From Actinomycetospora sp. TBRC 11914 (GTDB lineage Bacteria; Actinomycetota; Actinomycetes; Mycobacteriales; Pseudonocardiaceae), in contig NZ_JABBND010000016.1 of assembly GCF_012933465.1 (NCBI RefSeq), positions 1 through 64,000 on the forward strand: a stretch of DNA of 64,000 nucleotides, given 5' to 3'. The translations under genes and the position numbers were made by a program. The notes under the pieces are model-generated. The model had not been told where the DNA came from and made no database searches. It saw only the letters and a program-made list of their open reading frames with translations. Shown in pieces: positions 52,978-61,380 of this stretch (its first letter is position 1; each line of letters begins with the position of its first letter).

Positions 52978-53541
52978 TCAGTCCGTCCGGCCCTCCTGGC
53001 GGGCCCGCTCCATGACCTCGAGGTCGGCGACGACCCCGACCACCCGCAGCGTCGTGGCGACCGAGTCCACCGCCGCCGCGGGACCGTGGCGCTCCTCGGA
53101 GTCGAGGCGCTCGAGCAGCGCCGCGGCGCGCTCCTGCAGCCCCTTCGCGGCCTCGGACGTGGCCTGCAGGACCTCGACGTCGAGGCCCTCGTCCGCCGAC
53201 CACCCGGCCTCCGGCACGCCGTCGGTGGCCCAGGCCGCGATGCGGCACAGCACCTGGTGGGCGTCGTCCTCGCGGTCGCCCTCCACCGTGTCGAGCTCCT
53301 CGGCGAGCGCGTCGACCGCGGCGACGAGGTCCTTCGCCGGGGCGTCGGGGTCGGCGTGCAGCGCGGGAGGGGGCACGACGCCCTCGGCGCTGCGCGGCGC
53401 GGGCACCGACACCGACGGGGGATCGAGACGAGCCCGGGCCTCCCGCACCCGCTCCGCCAGCGCGGCGTGCGGGGCCACGGTGTCGCCCTCGGGCGCCACG
53501 GTGTCGCCCTCGGGCTCGCGGGTGGCCACGTTGCCGGTCAC
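52978..53541 (-). CDS. Hypothetical protein with 21-bp coding tandem repeat
   Basis: 187 residues, soluble, acidic/helical: DAPAKDLVAAVDALAEELDTVEGDREDDAHQVLCRIAAWATDG and VLQATSEAAKGLQERAAALLERLDSEE. No family recognised. The region after the N-terminus has a perfect 21-bp duplication (53474-53515) giving EGDTVAP twice. GTG 53541 follows GAGGAG by five bases. Lies just upstream of the LMW-PTP gene on the same strand (71-base gap), so possibly co-transcribed. Confidence 0.68.
   Translation of the reverse strand: MTGNVATREPEGDTVAPEGDTVAPHAALAERVREARARLDPPSVSVPAPRSAEGVVPPPALHADPDAPAKDLVAAVDALAEELDTVEGDREDDAHQVLCRIAAWATDGVPEAGWSADEGLDVEVLQATSEAAKGLQERAAALLERLDSEERHGPAAAVDSVATTLRVVGVVADLEVMERARQEGRTD
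53474..53515. repeat. Perfect 21-bp tandem duplication inside a coding region
   Basis: GCCACGGTGTCGCCCTCGGG(C) at 53474-53494 is repeated at 53495-53515. It keeps the frame and doubles a seven-residue GDTVAPE unit. Confidence 0.85.
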
Positions 53542-53739
53542 GGACTCTCCTCGTCGACGCGGACGGTGCACGCCGCGCGCGGCGCGGCGACCGGTGCTCC
53601 CCGATCGCGGACGCGCGCACGACGACTGGGCCTCCGCCCCGTCGGACGCCCGTCACCCGAGAGGGTAATGGGCACCACGGACCTCAGCTGTCGCAACACG
53701 GACCAACGCGCTGGTCCGAGTGCAGCACTACTCAGGGGT

Positions 53740-54438
53740 TCAGCGCCGAATCGCCGGGCGCAGCGGCACACCGGCGGGCGGCGAGGCCGGCGCCCGGCCC
53801 GGGCCGGGCGGGTGCGGGGCGTTCCGGGCGTCCTCCGCGCCGCGGGGAGCCGGCGGACCCAGGGGCGGCCGACCGGCCGGCGCGAGGGCCTCCCGGGGGA
53901 GGGGTCCGCTCTGCGCCGGCACCGCACCCTCCGGGGGCGTACGCGGGACCCGGGCGCGGGGGCCGCCCGCCCCGGGTCCCGGCGGCACCGGTGCCGGCTC
54001 CGCATCCGGCGTGGCGGTCCGGCTGCGCTCGCGCTCCCGACGCTCCCGACGCGACTCCGAGACGGTGCCCGCGCCGGTCCGCGTGATGAGGGCGCGGCGG
54101 GTCTGGGCGGTCGTCGGGCCGCGGAGCCGGCTGGCGATCATCGCGATGGCGAAGGCGACGCCGTTGAGCGTCCCGAGGCCGAGCATCCCGACCTCGAGGA
54201 CCTCCTCGCTGGTGACCCGGTTGCTCGGGTCGACCTGCTCGAGCGCGCCGCCGTAGGGCCGGGGTCCGGGGTCGCCGCCGGTCTGGGCCGAGGCCGTCCC
54301 GCCGAGCAGCGCGACGAGCAGCGCCGTCGCGATCGCGAGCACCGCCGCCACCCCGAGCCCGGCGACGACGCGGCCGCCGACCCGCGGACGGCGCACCCCT
54401 CCCGCGCCGGTCCCCGCCATCGCGTCGTGACCGACCAT
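53740..54438 (-). CDS. Hypothetical two-helix membrane protein
   Basis: 232 residues. Helix 1 VVAGLGVAAVLAIATALLVALLGG with ASA after it (could be a signal anchor), an external loop GGDPGPRPYGGALEQVDPSNRVTSEEVLE, helix 2 MLGLGTLNGVAFAIAMIAS, then a long basic and Pro-rich cytoplasmic tail (RREREERS-like then APAPVPPGPG). Not recognised. ATG 54438 follows GGGAGG by eight bases. Divergent from the universal stress protein gene. Confidence 0.7.
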   Translation of the reverse strand: MVGHDAMAGTGAGGVRRPRVGGRVVAGLGVAAVLAIATALLVALLGGTASAQTGGDPGPRPYGGALEQVDPSNRVTSEEVLEVGMLGLGTLNGVAFAIAMIASRLRGPTTAQTRRALITRTGAGTVSESRRERRERERSRTATPDAEPAPVPPGPGAGGPRARVPRTPPEGAVPAQSGPLPREALAPAGRPPLGPPAPRGAEDARNAPHPPGPGRAPASPPAGVPLRPAIRR

Positions 54439-54663
54439 GTCCCCCGCCTCCCGGTTGCCCGATCCCTGCCGGGGGATCGCGCGGGCGCGACACCGTCGTT
54501 ACCTCGTGGCCATCCGCGACACGACATCGTGACCTCATCGTGACCTGGAGCACGGCGGCAGGGCGACGGCGCACCCGGGGTGTCGCATCGGCTGCTCCGG
54601 TCGGGGTCTGGCACAGTTCGGGCGCGAGTGAGGTCGACGTCGAACAGAAGGACGGTGGACGTC

Positions 54664-55122
54664 GTGGGCGACTACAGGACCGTGACCGTCGGGACCGACG
54701 GTTCGTCGTCGGCCCGGAAGGCCGTCGTGCGGGCCGCCGAGGTCGCCGCCGACTCCGGCGCCCGCCTGATGATCATCTGTGCGTACGAGACCCGCGACGC
54801 CACCTCGGACCGCAACCAGGCCGAGGCGGAACGGGCCCTCGGCGACGAGGCGTACAAGATCATCGGCGCGAGCCCGGCCGAGGAGACGCTCCGCGCCGCC
54901 CGCGACGAGGCGATGCGCACCGGCGTCACGCAGGTCGACACGGTCGCCGTCCAGGGCGACCCGACCGACGCGATCCTCGAGAAGTCCCAGCTCTACAAGT
55001 CCGACCTGGTCGTCGTCGGGAACAAGGGCCTCGCGAGCTTCGCCGGACGCCTGCTGGGGTCCGTGCCGCAGGGGGTCTCGCGCCGGTCGAAGTCGGACGT
55101 CCTCATCGTCCACACGGTGTAG
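54664..55122 (+). CDS. Universal stress protein
   Basis: 152 residues, single UspA domain. TVTVGTDGSSSARKAVVRAAEVAADSGARLMIICAYE at the N-terminus and the ATP-binding loop SDLVVVGNKGLASFAGRLLGSVPQGVSRRSKSDVLIVHT (G-x2-G-x9-G-S type) at the C-terminus. Nucleotide-binding stress protein, cytoplasmic. Start ambiguous: GTG 54664 (11 bases after AAGGA) versus GTG 54655 (two bases after it); the former is chosen. Confidence 0.91.
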   Translation: MGDYRTVTVGTDGSSSARKAVVRAAEVAADSGARLMIICAYETRDATSDRNQAEAERALGDEAYKIIGASPAEETLRAARDEAMRTGVTQVDTVAVQGDPTDAILEKSQLYKSDLVVVGNKGLASFAGRLLGSVPQGVSRRSKSDVLIVHTV

Positions 55123-55159
55123 CCGCCCCCGCGTACCCCCGGCCACCGCCGGGAGCGGG

Positions 55160-55897
55160 TCAGCGCGGGGGGACGTCGCAGGCCGGGGCGTCGGGGTGCC
55201 GGGACACGAGGTCCTCGAGGCGCACCGAGGTGAGCTCGACGGCGATCGCGTGCTCGAGGCAGCGCCGCACCGCGCGGTCGCGCGGCCGGGCCCGCGCCTC
55301 GGCGAGCCGGCGGGCGAGGCGTTCCGACCCGGTCAGCAGCGGGGTGATCGTCAGGCGCGCCCGCCCGAGGTCGACGCGGCAGCGCCCCGCGACCGAGTCC
55401 CCCTCGCCGACGACGCGGACGTCGCAGTCGAGGTCGCCCACCCCCGGCCCCGGCTCCTCCCGGCAGACCGCGGCGCGGAACACCGCGTTCGTCACGCGGT
55501 CGCCCGGGGCCGCGACGAGCTGGTCGAGGACGGCGCGCCCGCCGCGGTCGGCGAGCACCGCGTCGAGCGCGCGCACGTCGAACACCAGCCGGCGCACCCG
55601 GAAGTCGCCGGGCCGGGCCACCGTCAGGAGCTCGTCCACGGTGTTCGCGCACGGTCCACCGGGCCGTGCGGCGAGGTGCACCGACGCCACGGCCGGCCCG
55701 CGGTCGTTGCGGGGGTCGATCCCCCGCACCGAGACCTCCGGCGCCTGGGCCTCCCCCTCGCCCGCGCAGCCGTGCTCGAGGAACTCCACGGCCGGGAGGG
55801 TGTCCGGCGCGGGGACCCGCCGAGGCGCGGGCACCCGGTCGGCGGTCGGCACGGAGCCGAACCGGCGGGGTGCGAGGACGGCGAGCGGATTGCGCAT
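55160..55897 (-). CDS. Hypothetical cysteine-containing protein
   Basis: 245 residues, not recognised. Six cysteines are spread through it (HGCAG, GPCANT, AVCREE, DLDCDVR, GRCRVD, RRCLEH, ACDVPPR gives seven). Alternating hydrophobic strands (FRVRRLVFDVRALDAVLAD, DLDCDVRVVGEGDSVAGRCRVDLGRARLTITPLL) suggest a beta-rich domain. No signal peptide or membrane helix is clear. No Shine-Dalgarno or TANNNT box at usual spacing before ATG 55897. Stands between the universal stress protein and a lipoprotein. Confidence 0.62.
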   Translation of the reverse strand: MRNPLAVLAPRRFGSVPTADRVPAPRRVPAPDTLPAVEFLEHGCAGEGEAQAPEVSVRGIDPRNDRGPAVASVHLAARPGGPCANTVDELLTVARPGDFRVRRLVFDVRALDAVLADRGGRAVLDQLVAAPGDRVTNAVFRAAVCREEPGPGVGDLDCDVRVVGEGDSVAGRCRVDLGRARLTITPLLTGSERLARRLAEARARPRDRAVRRCLEHAIAVELTSVRLEDLVSRHPDAPACDVPPR

Positions 55898-55993
55898 GGA
55901 TCACCGGACCTTGGACGTGAGCGGGGTCACGTCAGTCTGCCAGAGTGAGCCTCGTCATGTGGATCGTTCCGGTGACGGATGATCTGCGGGCGG

Positions 55994-57289
55994 TCACCCG
56001 GTGGCCGGCGTGACGACCACGCCGCCCAGCAGCCCGCTCCCGGCGCCCACCCCGAGGTAGGCGTCGACGACGCTCGGCGCCGCCCCGGGCGAGGGGTTGC
56101 GGTCCCGGCCGGTGTGGGCGTCGACCACGACGGGCCCGTTGACGGTCGTGCCGTAGACCGCGCCGTGCCAGGCGGTCGTCACCTGCGGCGCGACCCGTCC
56201 GGCGGCCGGCAGCGACCAGAGGGGCGTGGCCGAGTCGGCGTCCAGGGCGACGGTGCGGTTGGCGCCCGAGCAGACGGTCACGTCGGCCTCGTCCCACACG
56301 CACCGGGGGGCGGTGGAGGCGGTGCCCAGGTCGACGTCCCCGCGCGGGGTCCCGTCCGCCGCGAGCACCGTCAGGAAGGCCTGCGCGTTCCCGGCCCGCC
56401 GGCCCCCGACGGTGACCGCCGAGGGCCCCGCCCGCGTCACGGTGAGCGCGGTGGCACCGTCGTCGGCGACGAAGCGGCGGGCGCCGGTGAGGACGTCCAG
56501 GCCGACCACCGAGGACGGGCTGTAGCCCGAGCCGCCGCCCGCCGGGACCGCGGCGCCGACCACCGTCGCGCCCTGCGACCCGGGCGGCACGACGGCGCCG
56601 GGCAGCGGCTCCCCGTCCGGCGCCCGGCCGTCGAGCACCGCCCCGGCCGCGACGCCGTCGGCCACCCAGAGGACGCGCCGGGTGTCCAGGTCGACGGCCA
56701 GCGAGGCGCGGTGGGTGCTCGTGGTGGCGCTGAGCACGGCGACGCGGTGCCCGTCGCCCGCCGCCGCGACCCCGACGACGGCGGTCTTCACCGACCGCTG
56801 GCCCTCCACCCACGGCAACGGCGCGGCGGCGGTCCAGGCGACCGTGGGGTCCTCGGTCGCGGTGCGGGTGACGGCCAGGAGCTCGAGGGCCAGCCCGGGC
56901 GGGGTGGTGCCCGAGCCGGGCACGGTGGTCGCGGAGGCGGCGAGCACGAGCCCCGCGCCGGGCACGGGTGCGGGCGCGCCGGAGACCCATCGGCCCCGGG
57001 GCAACGGGATCGCGGTGGTCGAGGCCGACGAGTCGGCCCGCTGCACGCCCCCGGAGTCGGCGAGCCAGACGGTGGTGCCGTCCAGCGCGACGGGGAGCTG
57101 GGGCACGGCCCCGTAGACGCCGGTCAGGGTGCTCGACGAGCCGCGCAGCAACGTGCCCGACGGCGGGCCGAACGCCGTCGGGGGGTCGTGGGCCGGCGGT
57201 GGCGCGGGTGCGGCGTCACCGCCGGAGCAGCCGGCGAGCAGCGCGGCGACCACGACGAGGAGGCCGACCACGCGGAACGGGCTCGCCAC
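55994..57289 (-). CDS. Beta-propeller-like lipoprotein
   Basis: 431 residues. Signal peptide with lipobox LLAGC (FRVVGLLVVVAALLAGC, Cys about 21), so membrane-anchored outside. The rest consists of repeated strand pairs of the PQQ/beta-propeller kind: GTTVWLADSGGVQ, HRASLAVDLDTRRVLWVADG, SVVGLDVLTGARRFVADDG, RTVALDADSATPLWSLPAAG and GPVVVDAHTGRD. Probably a binding or scaffold protein; no catalytic residues seen. GTG 57289 with GACGCT six bases upstream (leaderless type). Confidence 0.8.
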   Translation of the reverse strand: MASPFRVVGLLVVVAALLAGCSGGDAAPAPPPAHDPPTAFGPPSGTLLRGSSSTLTGVYGAVPQLPVALDGTTVWLADSGGVQRADSSASTTAIPLPRGRWVSGAPAPVPGAGLVLAASATTVPGSGTTPPGLALELLAVTRTATEDPTVAWTAAAPLPWVEGQRSVKTAVVGVAAAGDGHRVAVLSATTSTHRASLAVDLDTRRVLWVADGVAAGAVLDGRAPDGEPLPGAVVPPGSQGATVVGAAVPAGGGSGYSPSSVVGLDVLTGARRFVADDGATALTVTRAGPSAVTVGGRRAGNAQAFLTVLAADGTPRGDVDLGTASTAPRCVWDEADVTVCSGANRTVALDADSATPLWSLPAAGRVAPQVTTAWHGAVYGTTVNGPVVVDAHTGRDRNPSPGAAPSVVDAYLGVGAGSGLLGGVVVTPATG

Positions 57290-57337
57290 CGGGGCAGCGT
57301 CGCACCCCGCGGTGCGCTCCGGCCGGGTGACCCCGAC

Positions 57338-57538
57338 TCAGCGCTCGGTGATCGTGGACCGCTGCGCGGGCGCCGGGTCGGCGAGCGCGTCGGGCGCGGT
57401 GCGGGGGTCGATGACCGGCAGCGGGCCGGTGGCCTGGGCGAGCCGGCGCTGCGCACGCTGGATGCGGGCGGCGAGCTCGGCGTCCTCCTGCGCGCGCCGA
57501 CGGAGCTGCTTGCGCTCCGTACGGCTCAACCGGGGCAT
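57338..57538 (-). CDS. Small basic helical protein
   Basis: 66 residues: a basic, coiled-coil-like helix (MPRLSRTERKQLRRRAQEDAELAARIQRAQRRLAQATG) and a short Pro-rich tail ending in STITER. Not recognised. ATG 57538 with GAGG six bases upstream. Upstream extension to 57640 is open but not conserved-looking. It lies 48 bases before the lipoprotein gene on the same strand. Confidence 0.55.
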   Translation of the reverse strand: MPRLSRTERKQLRRRAQEDAELAARIQRAQRRLAQATGPLPVIDPRTAPDALADPAPAQRSTITER

Positions 57539-57739
57539 CGCGTCCTCGCGTCTGCCACGTCCCCACAGCGCCACGGCGCCCTCGCTCTCGCCCGTGTTCC
57601 GGGATCCGTCCCGGACCCCGGGGCCGCACCCCCTGATCACGGCCCGTCGCGATTCTGGGCCCGGCGCGCCGAGACCGTGCTGTGATCCACCCCATCGTGT
57701 CGCAACCGTGACCTGACCAGGACGAACCGGACTCCGGCG

Positions 57740-59218
57740 TCACGCCCGCAGCAGATCGGCCGCCCGCTCGCCGAGCATGAGGGCGGTCGCGGCGGGCCCG
57801 CGCCGGGGCACCGTCGGGATCACCGAGGTGTCGACGACGCGCAGCCCCTGGACCCCGTGCACCCGCAGCTGCGGGTCCACCACGGCCGCGGGATCCGTGG
57901 CCGGCCCGATCGCCGCGCTGCCGCAGAGGTGCGAGGAGGTCGAGAGCGCGGCGGCGATCCAGGCGTCGAGCTCGGCGTCGGGGGCGCGCGCCGCCGTGGG
58001 GATCGCGATGCCGCTCGAGCCGAGCAGGTCGCCGGCGAACCGGACCACCGCCCGCATCCGGGCACGGTCCGTGGCGCCCGCGAGGTAGTGATGGCGCAGG
58101 CGGGGGGCCTCGCGGGGATCGGCGCTGCGCAGCACGGCGTCGCCGCGGCTGTCGGGCCGCTGCACCGCGCACATCAGGTGGCGGGCGCCGCCGGGGGCGA
58201 AGGGGCGGGCGAAGAGCAGGACCTCGAGGTCGCCGGCCGGGTCGGCGGGCAGGTCCGGGTCGAGGGTCGCCGCGTCGAGGTGGATCGCGGCCTGCGCCGA
58301 GACCGCCTCGGGGTGCAGCGGCTCGTCGTAGGCGAAGCCGAGGAAGACCGAAGGGTGGTCGCTCCACCCGTGCCCGACCCCGGGCCGGTCGAGCCGCACC
58401 GGGACGCCGACCTCCCGCAGCTCGTCGGCCGGGCCGATCCCGGACAGCGCCAGCAGGTGCGGGCTCGCGATCGCCCCGGCGGCGAGCACGACCTCGCCGG
58501 CCTCGATCCGCTCGCCCGCGAGGGTCTCGACGCCGCACGCGCGCCCGCCGTCGAACAGGATCCGCGCGACGGGCGAGTCCCCGCGGACGCCGAGGTTGCG
58601 CCGGTCGCGGTGGGGCAGCACGTACGCCATCGCGGCGTTGACCCGCACCCCGCGCGAGACGTTGGCGGGCACCAGGCCGACGCCGGGCGGGGCGTCGCCG
58701 TTCTTGTCCGGCTCGGCGGGCACCCCGAGCGCGGCGGCGGCCCGTACCACCCGGGTCGTCAGGCCGGCCAGGAGCTCACCGGCGGGCCGCTCCACCGGGA
58801 CCGGGCCCTCGTGCCCGTGCCCGGGGCCCGGGACGTCGTGGTCGTCCTCGCCGCGTACGTAGGCGGCGAGGACGTCGTCCCAGCACCAGCCGTGCCAGGC
58901 CTCGACGTCGGCCCGGGTGGCCCGGAGGTGGTTGGCCCCGTTGATGGCGCTGGAACCGCCCAGCACGCGGCCGCGGGCGGTCCGCGCGCGGCGGGGGGCG
59001 TCGGTCAGCTGCGTGGCGAACGACCAGTTGTAGGGGTGGCCGTCGTCGGCAGCGGCCAGCGAGGAGACGTCGCGCAGCTCGTCGGGGTAGTCGGCGGGCC
59101 GACTCGGCGCCGGGCCGGCCTCGAGGACGAGGACCCGGCGTCCGGGGTCCTCGGAGAGCCGCCCCGCCAGCGCGCAGCCGGCGGAGCCACCTCCGACGAC
59201 CACGACGTCGTGCTCCAC
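57740..59218 (-). CDS. GMC family FAD oxidoreductase
   Basis: 492 residues. FAD Rossmann motif DVVVVGGGSAGCALAGRLSEDPGRRVLVLEAGP, GMC signature 1 region RGRVLGGSSAINGANHLRATRADVEAW, signature 2 AGEVVLAAGAIASPHLLALSGIG, and the C-terminal STSSHLCGSAAIGP with catalytic His followed by QGLRVVDTSVIPTVPRRGPAATALMLGERAADLL. Oxidises an alcohol; it resembles mycofactocin-linked MftG, but no mft genes are in the window. The usual second His/Asn near the C-terminus (N-x-P-x-x-T) reads RRGPAAT. GTG 59218 with CACACT six bases upstream. Confidence 0.89.
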   Translation of the reverse strand: MEHDVVVVGGGSAGCALAGRLSEDPGRRVLVLEAGPAPSRPADYPDELRDVSSLAAADDGHPYNWSFATQLTDAPRRARTARGRVLGGSSAINGANHLRATRADVEAWHGWCWDDVLAAYVRGEDDHDVPGPGHGHEGPVPVERPAGELLAGLTTRVVRAAAALGVPAEPDKNGDAPPGVGLVPANVSRGVRVNAAMAYVLPHRDRRNLGVRGDSPVARILFDGGRACGVETLAGERIEAGEVVLAAGAIASPHLLALSGIGPADELREVGVPVRLDRPGVGHGWSDHPSVFLGFAYDEPLHPEAVSAQAAIHLDAATLDPDLPADPAGDLEVLLFARPFAPGGARHLMCAVQRPDSRGDAVLRSADPREAPRLRHHYLAGATDRARMRAVVRFAGDLLGSSGIAIPTAARAPDAELDAWIAAALSTSSHLCGSAAIGPATDPAAVVDPQLRVHGVQGLRVVDTSVIPTVPRRGPAATALMLGERAADLLRA

Positions 59219-59252
59219 CTCCGCAGTGTGGGCCGCCGACCCGTCCCCGCGC

Positions 59253-60320
59253 TCAGCGCGGGGTGTCGGAGAGCCGGGAGTTCGGCCGGGCGTCCGCCCA
59301 CTGCGCGACCTTGTCGGTGTTCACCGCGAACCACAGGTCCTGGCCGGCCTGCCGGTCGAGGTACACCACCGACTGGGAGCCCTCCGTCCCCGTCCCGGTG
59401 GTCGGCACCGTCAGGTAGGCGATGTTCTGCCCGCGCAGGTCGCGCAGGCCGTAGACCAGCTCGGCGAGGCCGGTGTTGGTCAGCGAGTCGTCGACCCCGA
59501 CGTGCTGGGTCACCGTGTTGACCAGGTCGTAGGCCCGGGTGGGGCTGGACAGCGTCCCGGACGAGAGCGCCCGGCTGACCAGGGCGCGCAGCGCGTTCTG
59601 CTCGCGCCGCACCCGGTCGAAGTCGCCGCCGGGCAGGCTCTTGCGCTCGCGGACGTAGACCAGGGCCTGGGCCCCGTTCAGGTGCTGCGGTCCGGCGGGG
59701 ACGACGACGCCGTCGCGCTCGGTCGCGGTGCCGACGTTGACGTCGATCCCGCCCGCCGCGTCGGTCATCTGCTGGAAGCCCGCGAAGTCGATCACCGCGA
59801 AGTGGTCGATGCGCACCTTGGTGAGCTGCTCGACCGTCTGGATCGCCAGCGACGGCCCGCCGAAGGAGAACGCGGCGTTGATCTTGTTCATGCCGTGCCC
59901 GGGGATGTCGACCCAGGAGTCGCGCGGGATGGAGACGACGCTCGCGCTCTTCCCGTCGTCGGCGATCGTCACGACCATCATCACGTCGCTGCGCTGGGCC
60001 CCGAACACGAAGTCCGGCGCGGACGCGTCGCTGCCGGTGGTCGGCGCGGTCGAGCGGGAGTCGGTCCCGACGAGCAGGAAGGTCTGCCCGGCCTTGCCCG
60101 CGGGGCGGGTCGACTGGTCGATCCCCGCGAAGACCGAGGGGTAGCGCCCGACCTGGTCACCGAGGTGGTTGGTCACCAGGACGATGCCCGCCGCGGCGAG
60201 CAGCACGAGGATCACGACCGCGACGAGCACGTAGAGCAGGGCGCGCAGCCCCCGACGGCGGCGCGCGGAGGGCGGCTCGGGCGGCTGGTCGTCGGTGTGC
60301 AGCAGGTGGTCGACGCTCAT
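59253..60320 (-). CDS. LytR-CpsA-Psr (LCP) family cell-wall glycopolymer ligase
   Basis: 355 residues. Short cytoplasmic tail, one membrane helix (ALLYVLVAVVILVLLAAAGIVLV), then an external LCP domain: FLLVGTDSRS, RSDVMMVVTI, VSIPRDSWVDIPGHGMNKINAAFSFGGPSLAIQTVEQL and VYVRERKSLPGGDFDRVRREQNALRAL carry the Asp/Arg residues that bind the polyprenyl pyrophosphate substrate. It transfers arabinogalactan or similar glycopolymers to peptidoglycan. ATG 60320 begins 26 residues before the helix; the frame upstream is not conserved-looking. Confidence 0.92.
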   Translation of the reverse strand: MSVDHLLHTDDQPPEPPSARRRRGLRALLYVLVAVVILVLLAAAGIVLVTNHLGDQVGRYPSVFAGIDQSTRPAGKAGQTFLLVGTDSRSTAPTTGSDASAPDFVFGAQRSDVMMVVTIADDGKSASVVSIPRDSWVDIPGHGMNKINAAFSFGGPSLAIQTVEQLTKVRIDHFAVIDFAGFQQMTDAAGGIDVNVGTATERDGVVVPAGPQHLNGAQALVYVRERKSLPGGDFDRVRREQNALRALVSRALSSGTLSSPTRAYDLVNTVTQHVGVDDSLTNTGLAELVYGLRDLRGQNIAYLTVPTTGTGTEGSQSVVYLDRQAGQDLWFAVNTDKVAQWADARPNSRLSDTPR

Positions 60321-60536
60321 CTCGTGGTTCCCCGCCCGTCCATCTCCCCCGGCTCCCCGGCGAGTGCCGGGTTCGTGACCGCGTGTCGTGCTCGGCGCGG
60401 CCGTCGTTACCACACATGACCCGTCCGGCCCACGCTGATCGGGCCAGAGCATGCCGCCGACCGCCGCGCGTGACCAGGCCGTTGCTCCGCGTCGCCCGGA
60501 CCGCGACCCCGCTGACCAGGCGGTTCACCCTGCTCC

Positions 60537-60542
60537 TACCCT
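60537..60542 (+). promoter_or_regulatory. -10 box of a leaderless promoter
   Basis: TACCCT, seven-base spacer, GTG at 60550. Confidence 0.45.
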
Positions 60543-60549
60543 CGACCGG

Positions 60550-60798
60550 GTGACGACACCCCGGCACGCCGACGAGGCCTCCCCCGCGGAGATCGGCGTC
60601 CCGGAGGCCCTCGGCGTGGTCATCCCGGTCCCGGCCGCACCGGACCGCGAGATGCTCGGCCGCGTCCTCGACGGACTCCGGGAGCTCCCCGAACGACCCA
60701 CCGCCCGCCCGCCCGCGGCGCCCGCCCCGGACCCGACGGCCGCCGTGCCGCTGCCGCGGCGGAGCCGGACCGAGCGAAGGGCACCGTCGCTCGAGTAG
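60550..60798 (+). CDS. Small hypothetical protein
   Basis: 82 residues: acidic start (HADEASPAEIGVPEALGVVIPVPAAPD), one helix (REMLGRVLDGLRELPER) and a Pro/Ala/Arg-rich tail. Not recognised. GTG 60550 supported by a TACCCT box seven bases upstream; the frame is open to 60451, but that DNA lies in the promoter region of the divergent LCP gene. Confidence 0.5.
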   Translation: MTTPRHADEASPAEIGVPEALGVVIPVPAAPDREMLGRVLDGLRELPERPTARPPAAPAPDPTAAVPLPRRSRTERRAPSLE

Positions 60799-60986
60799 AC
60801 CGGCCGTGGGCGCCCACCGTCGGAATCCGCCGTGGCCGCCGGCCGGTCGACGGCAGCTCGACAACGCGGCTTTCCTGCCACTGGGTGCAAGCAACGACGC
60901 TTCGCTGGCATCCCACCCTCGGCGCCGGTGGCACCCGACGGCCCGCGCGGGGACAGTGGGGCGCACCCGTCCGTGAGGAGGACGCC

Positions 60987-61376
60987 GTGACGATCCCGCC
61001 GTCCACGCCCGGCCGCCGACCCACCTCCGGCCTCGACCCGATGCCGCCCCGCCATCCGCTGCCGCCGCTGCCCGGCGACCCGCCGGACGACCGGCCCGCC
61101 CACGAGCTGCCCGACGACGTCCCGGACCCCACCGCGCCGGGCATGCCGTCGCGGCGGCCCGAGGTCCCGACGCCGGGCCGCACGACGCTCGTGGCCGCCG
61201 GCCGCGACGACCGGTACCGCCACGTCGTCGAGGTCGCCTGGGGCGACGCGGTCGACCCGCAGGGCCTGCGCGCCTGGTGCGGTGCCGCCGTCGAGGCGGT
61301 CGTCCCCGGCCTGGGGGCGGACCAGGCGGACTGCCCCGACTGCCGCGGCCGGCTGGTCACGGCTGCGCGGCCGTGA
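60987..61376 (+). CDS. Small hypothetical protein with Cys pair
   Basis: 129 residues. Pro-rich first half (PPRHPLPPLPGDPPDDRP), then a compact domain RTTLVAAGRDDRYRHVVEVAWGDAVDPQGLRAWCGAAVEAVVPG and a terminal CPDC motif, so three cysteines could hold a metal. Similar short proteins occur in Pseudonocardiales but I cannot name a family. GTG 60987 with GAGGAGG five bases upstream. It ends 4 bases before the stop of the convergent channel gene. Confidence 0.68.
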   Translation: MTIPPSTPGRRPTSGLDPMPPRHPLPPLPGDPPDDRPAHELPDDVPDPTAPGMPSRRPEVPTPGRTTLVAAGRDDRYRHVVEVAWGDAVDPQGLRAWCGAAVEAVVPGLGADQADCPDCRGRLVTAARP

Positions 61377-61380
61377 TCCG

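Noticed and set aside
57740-59218. Firm call of mycofactocin-associated MftG
   Set aside because: Sequence is compatible, but no mycofactocin biosynthesis gene lies in the window; kept as GMC oxidoreductase.
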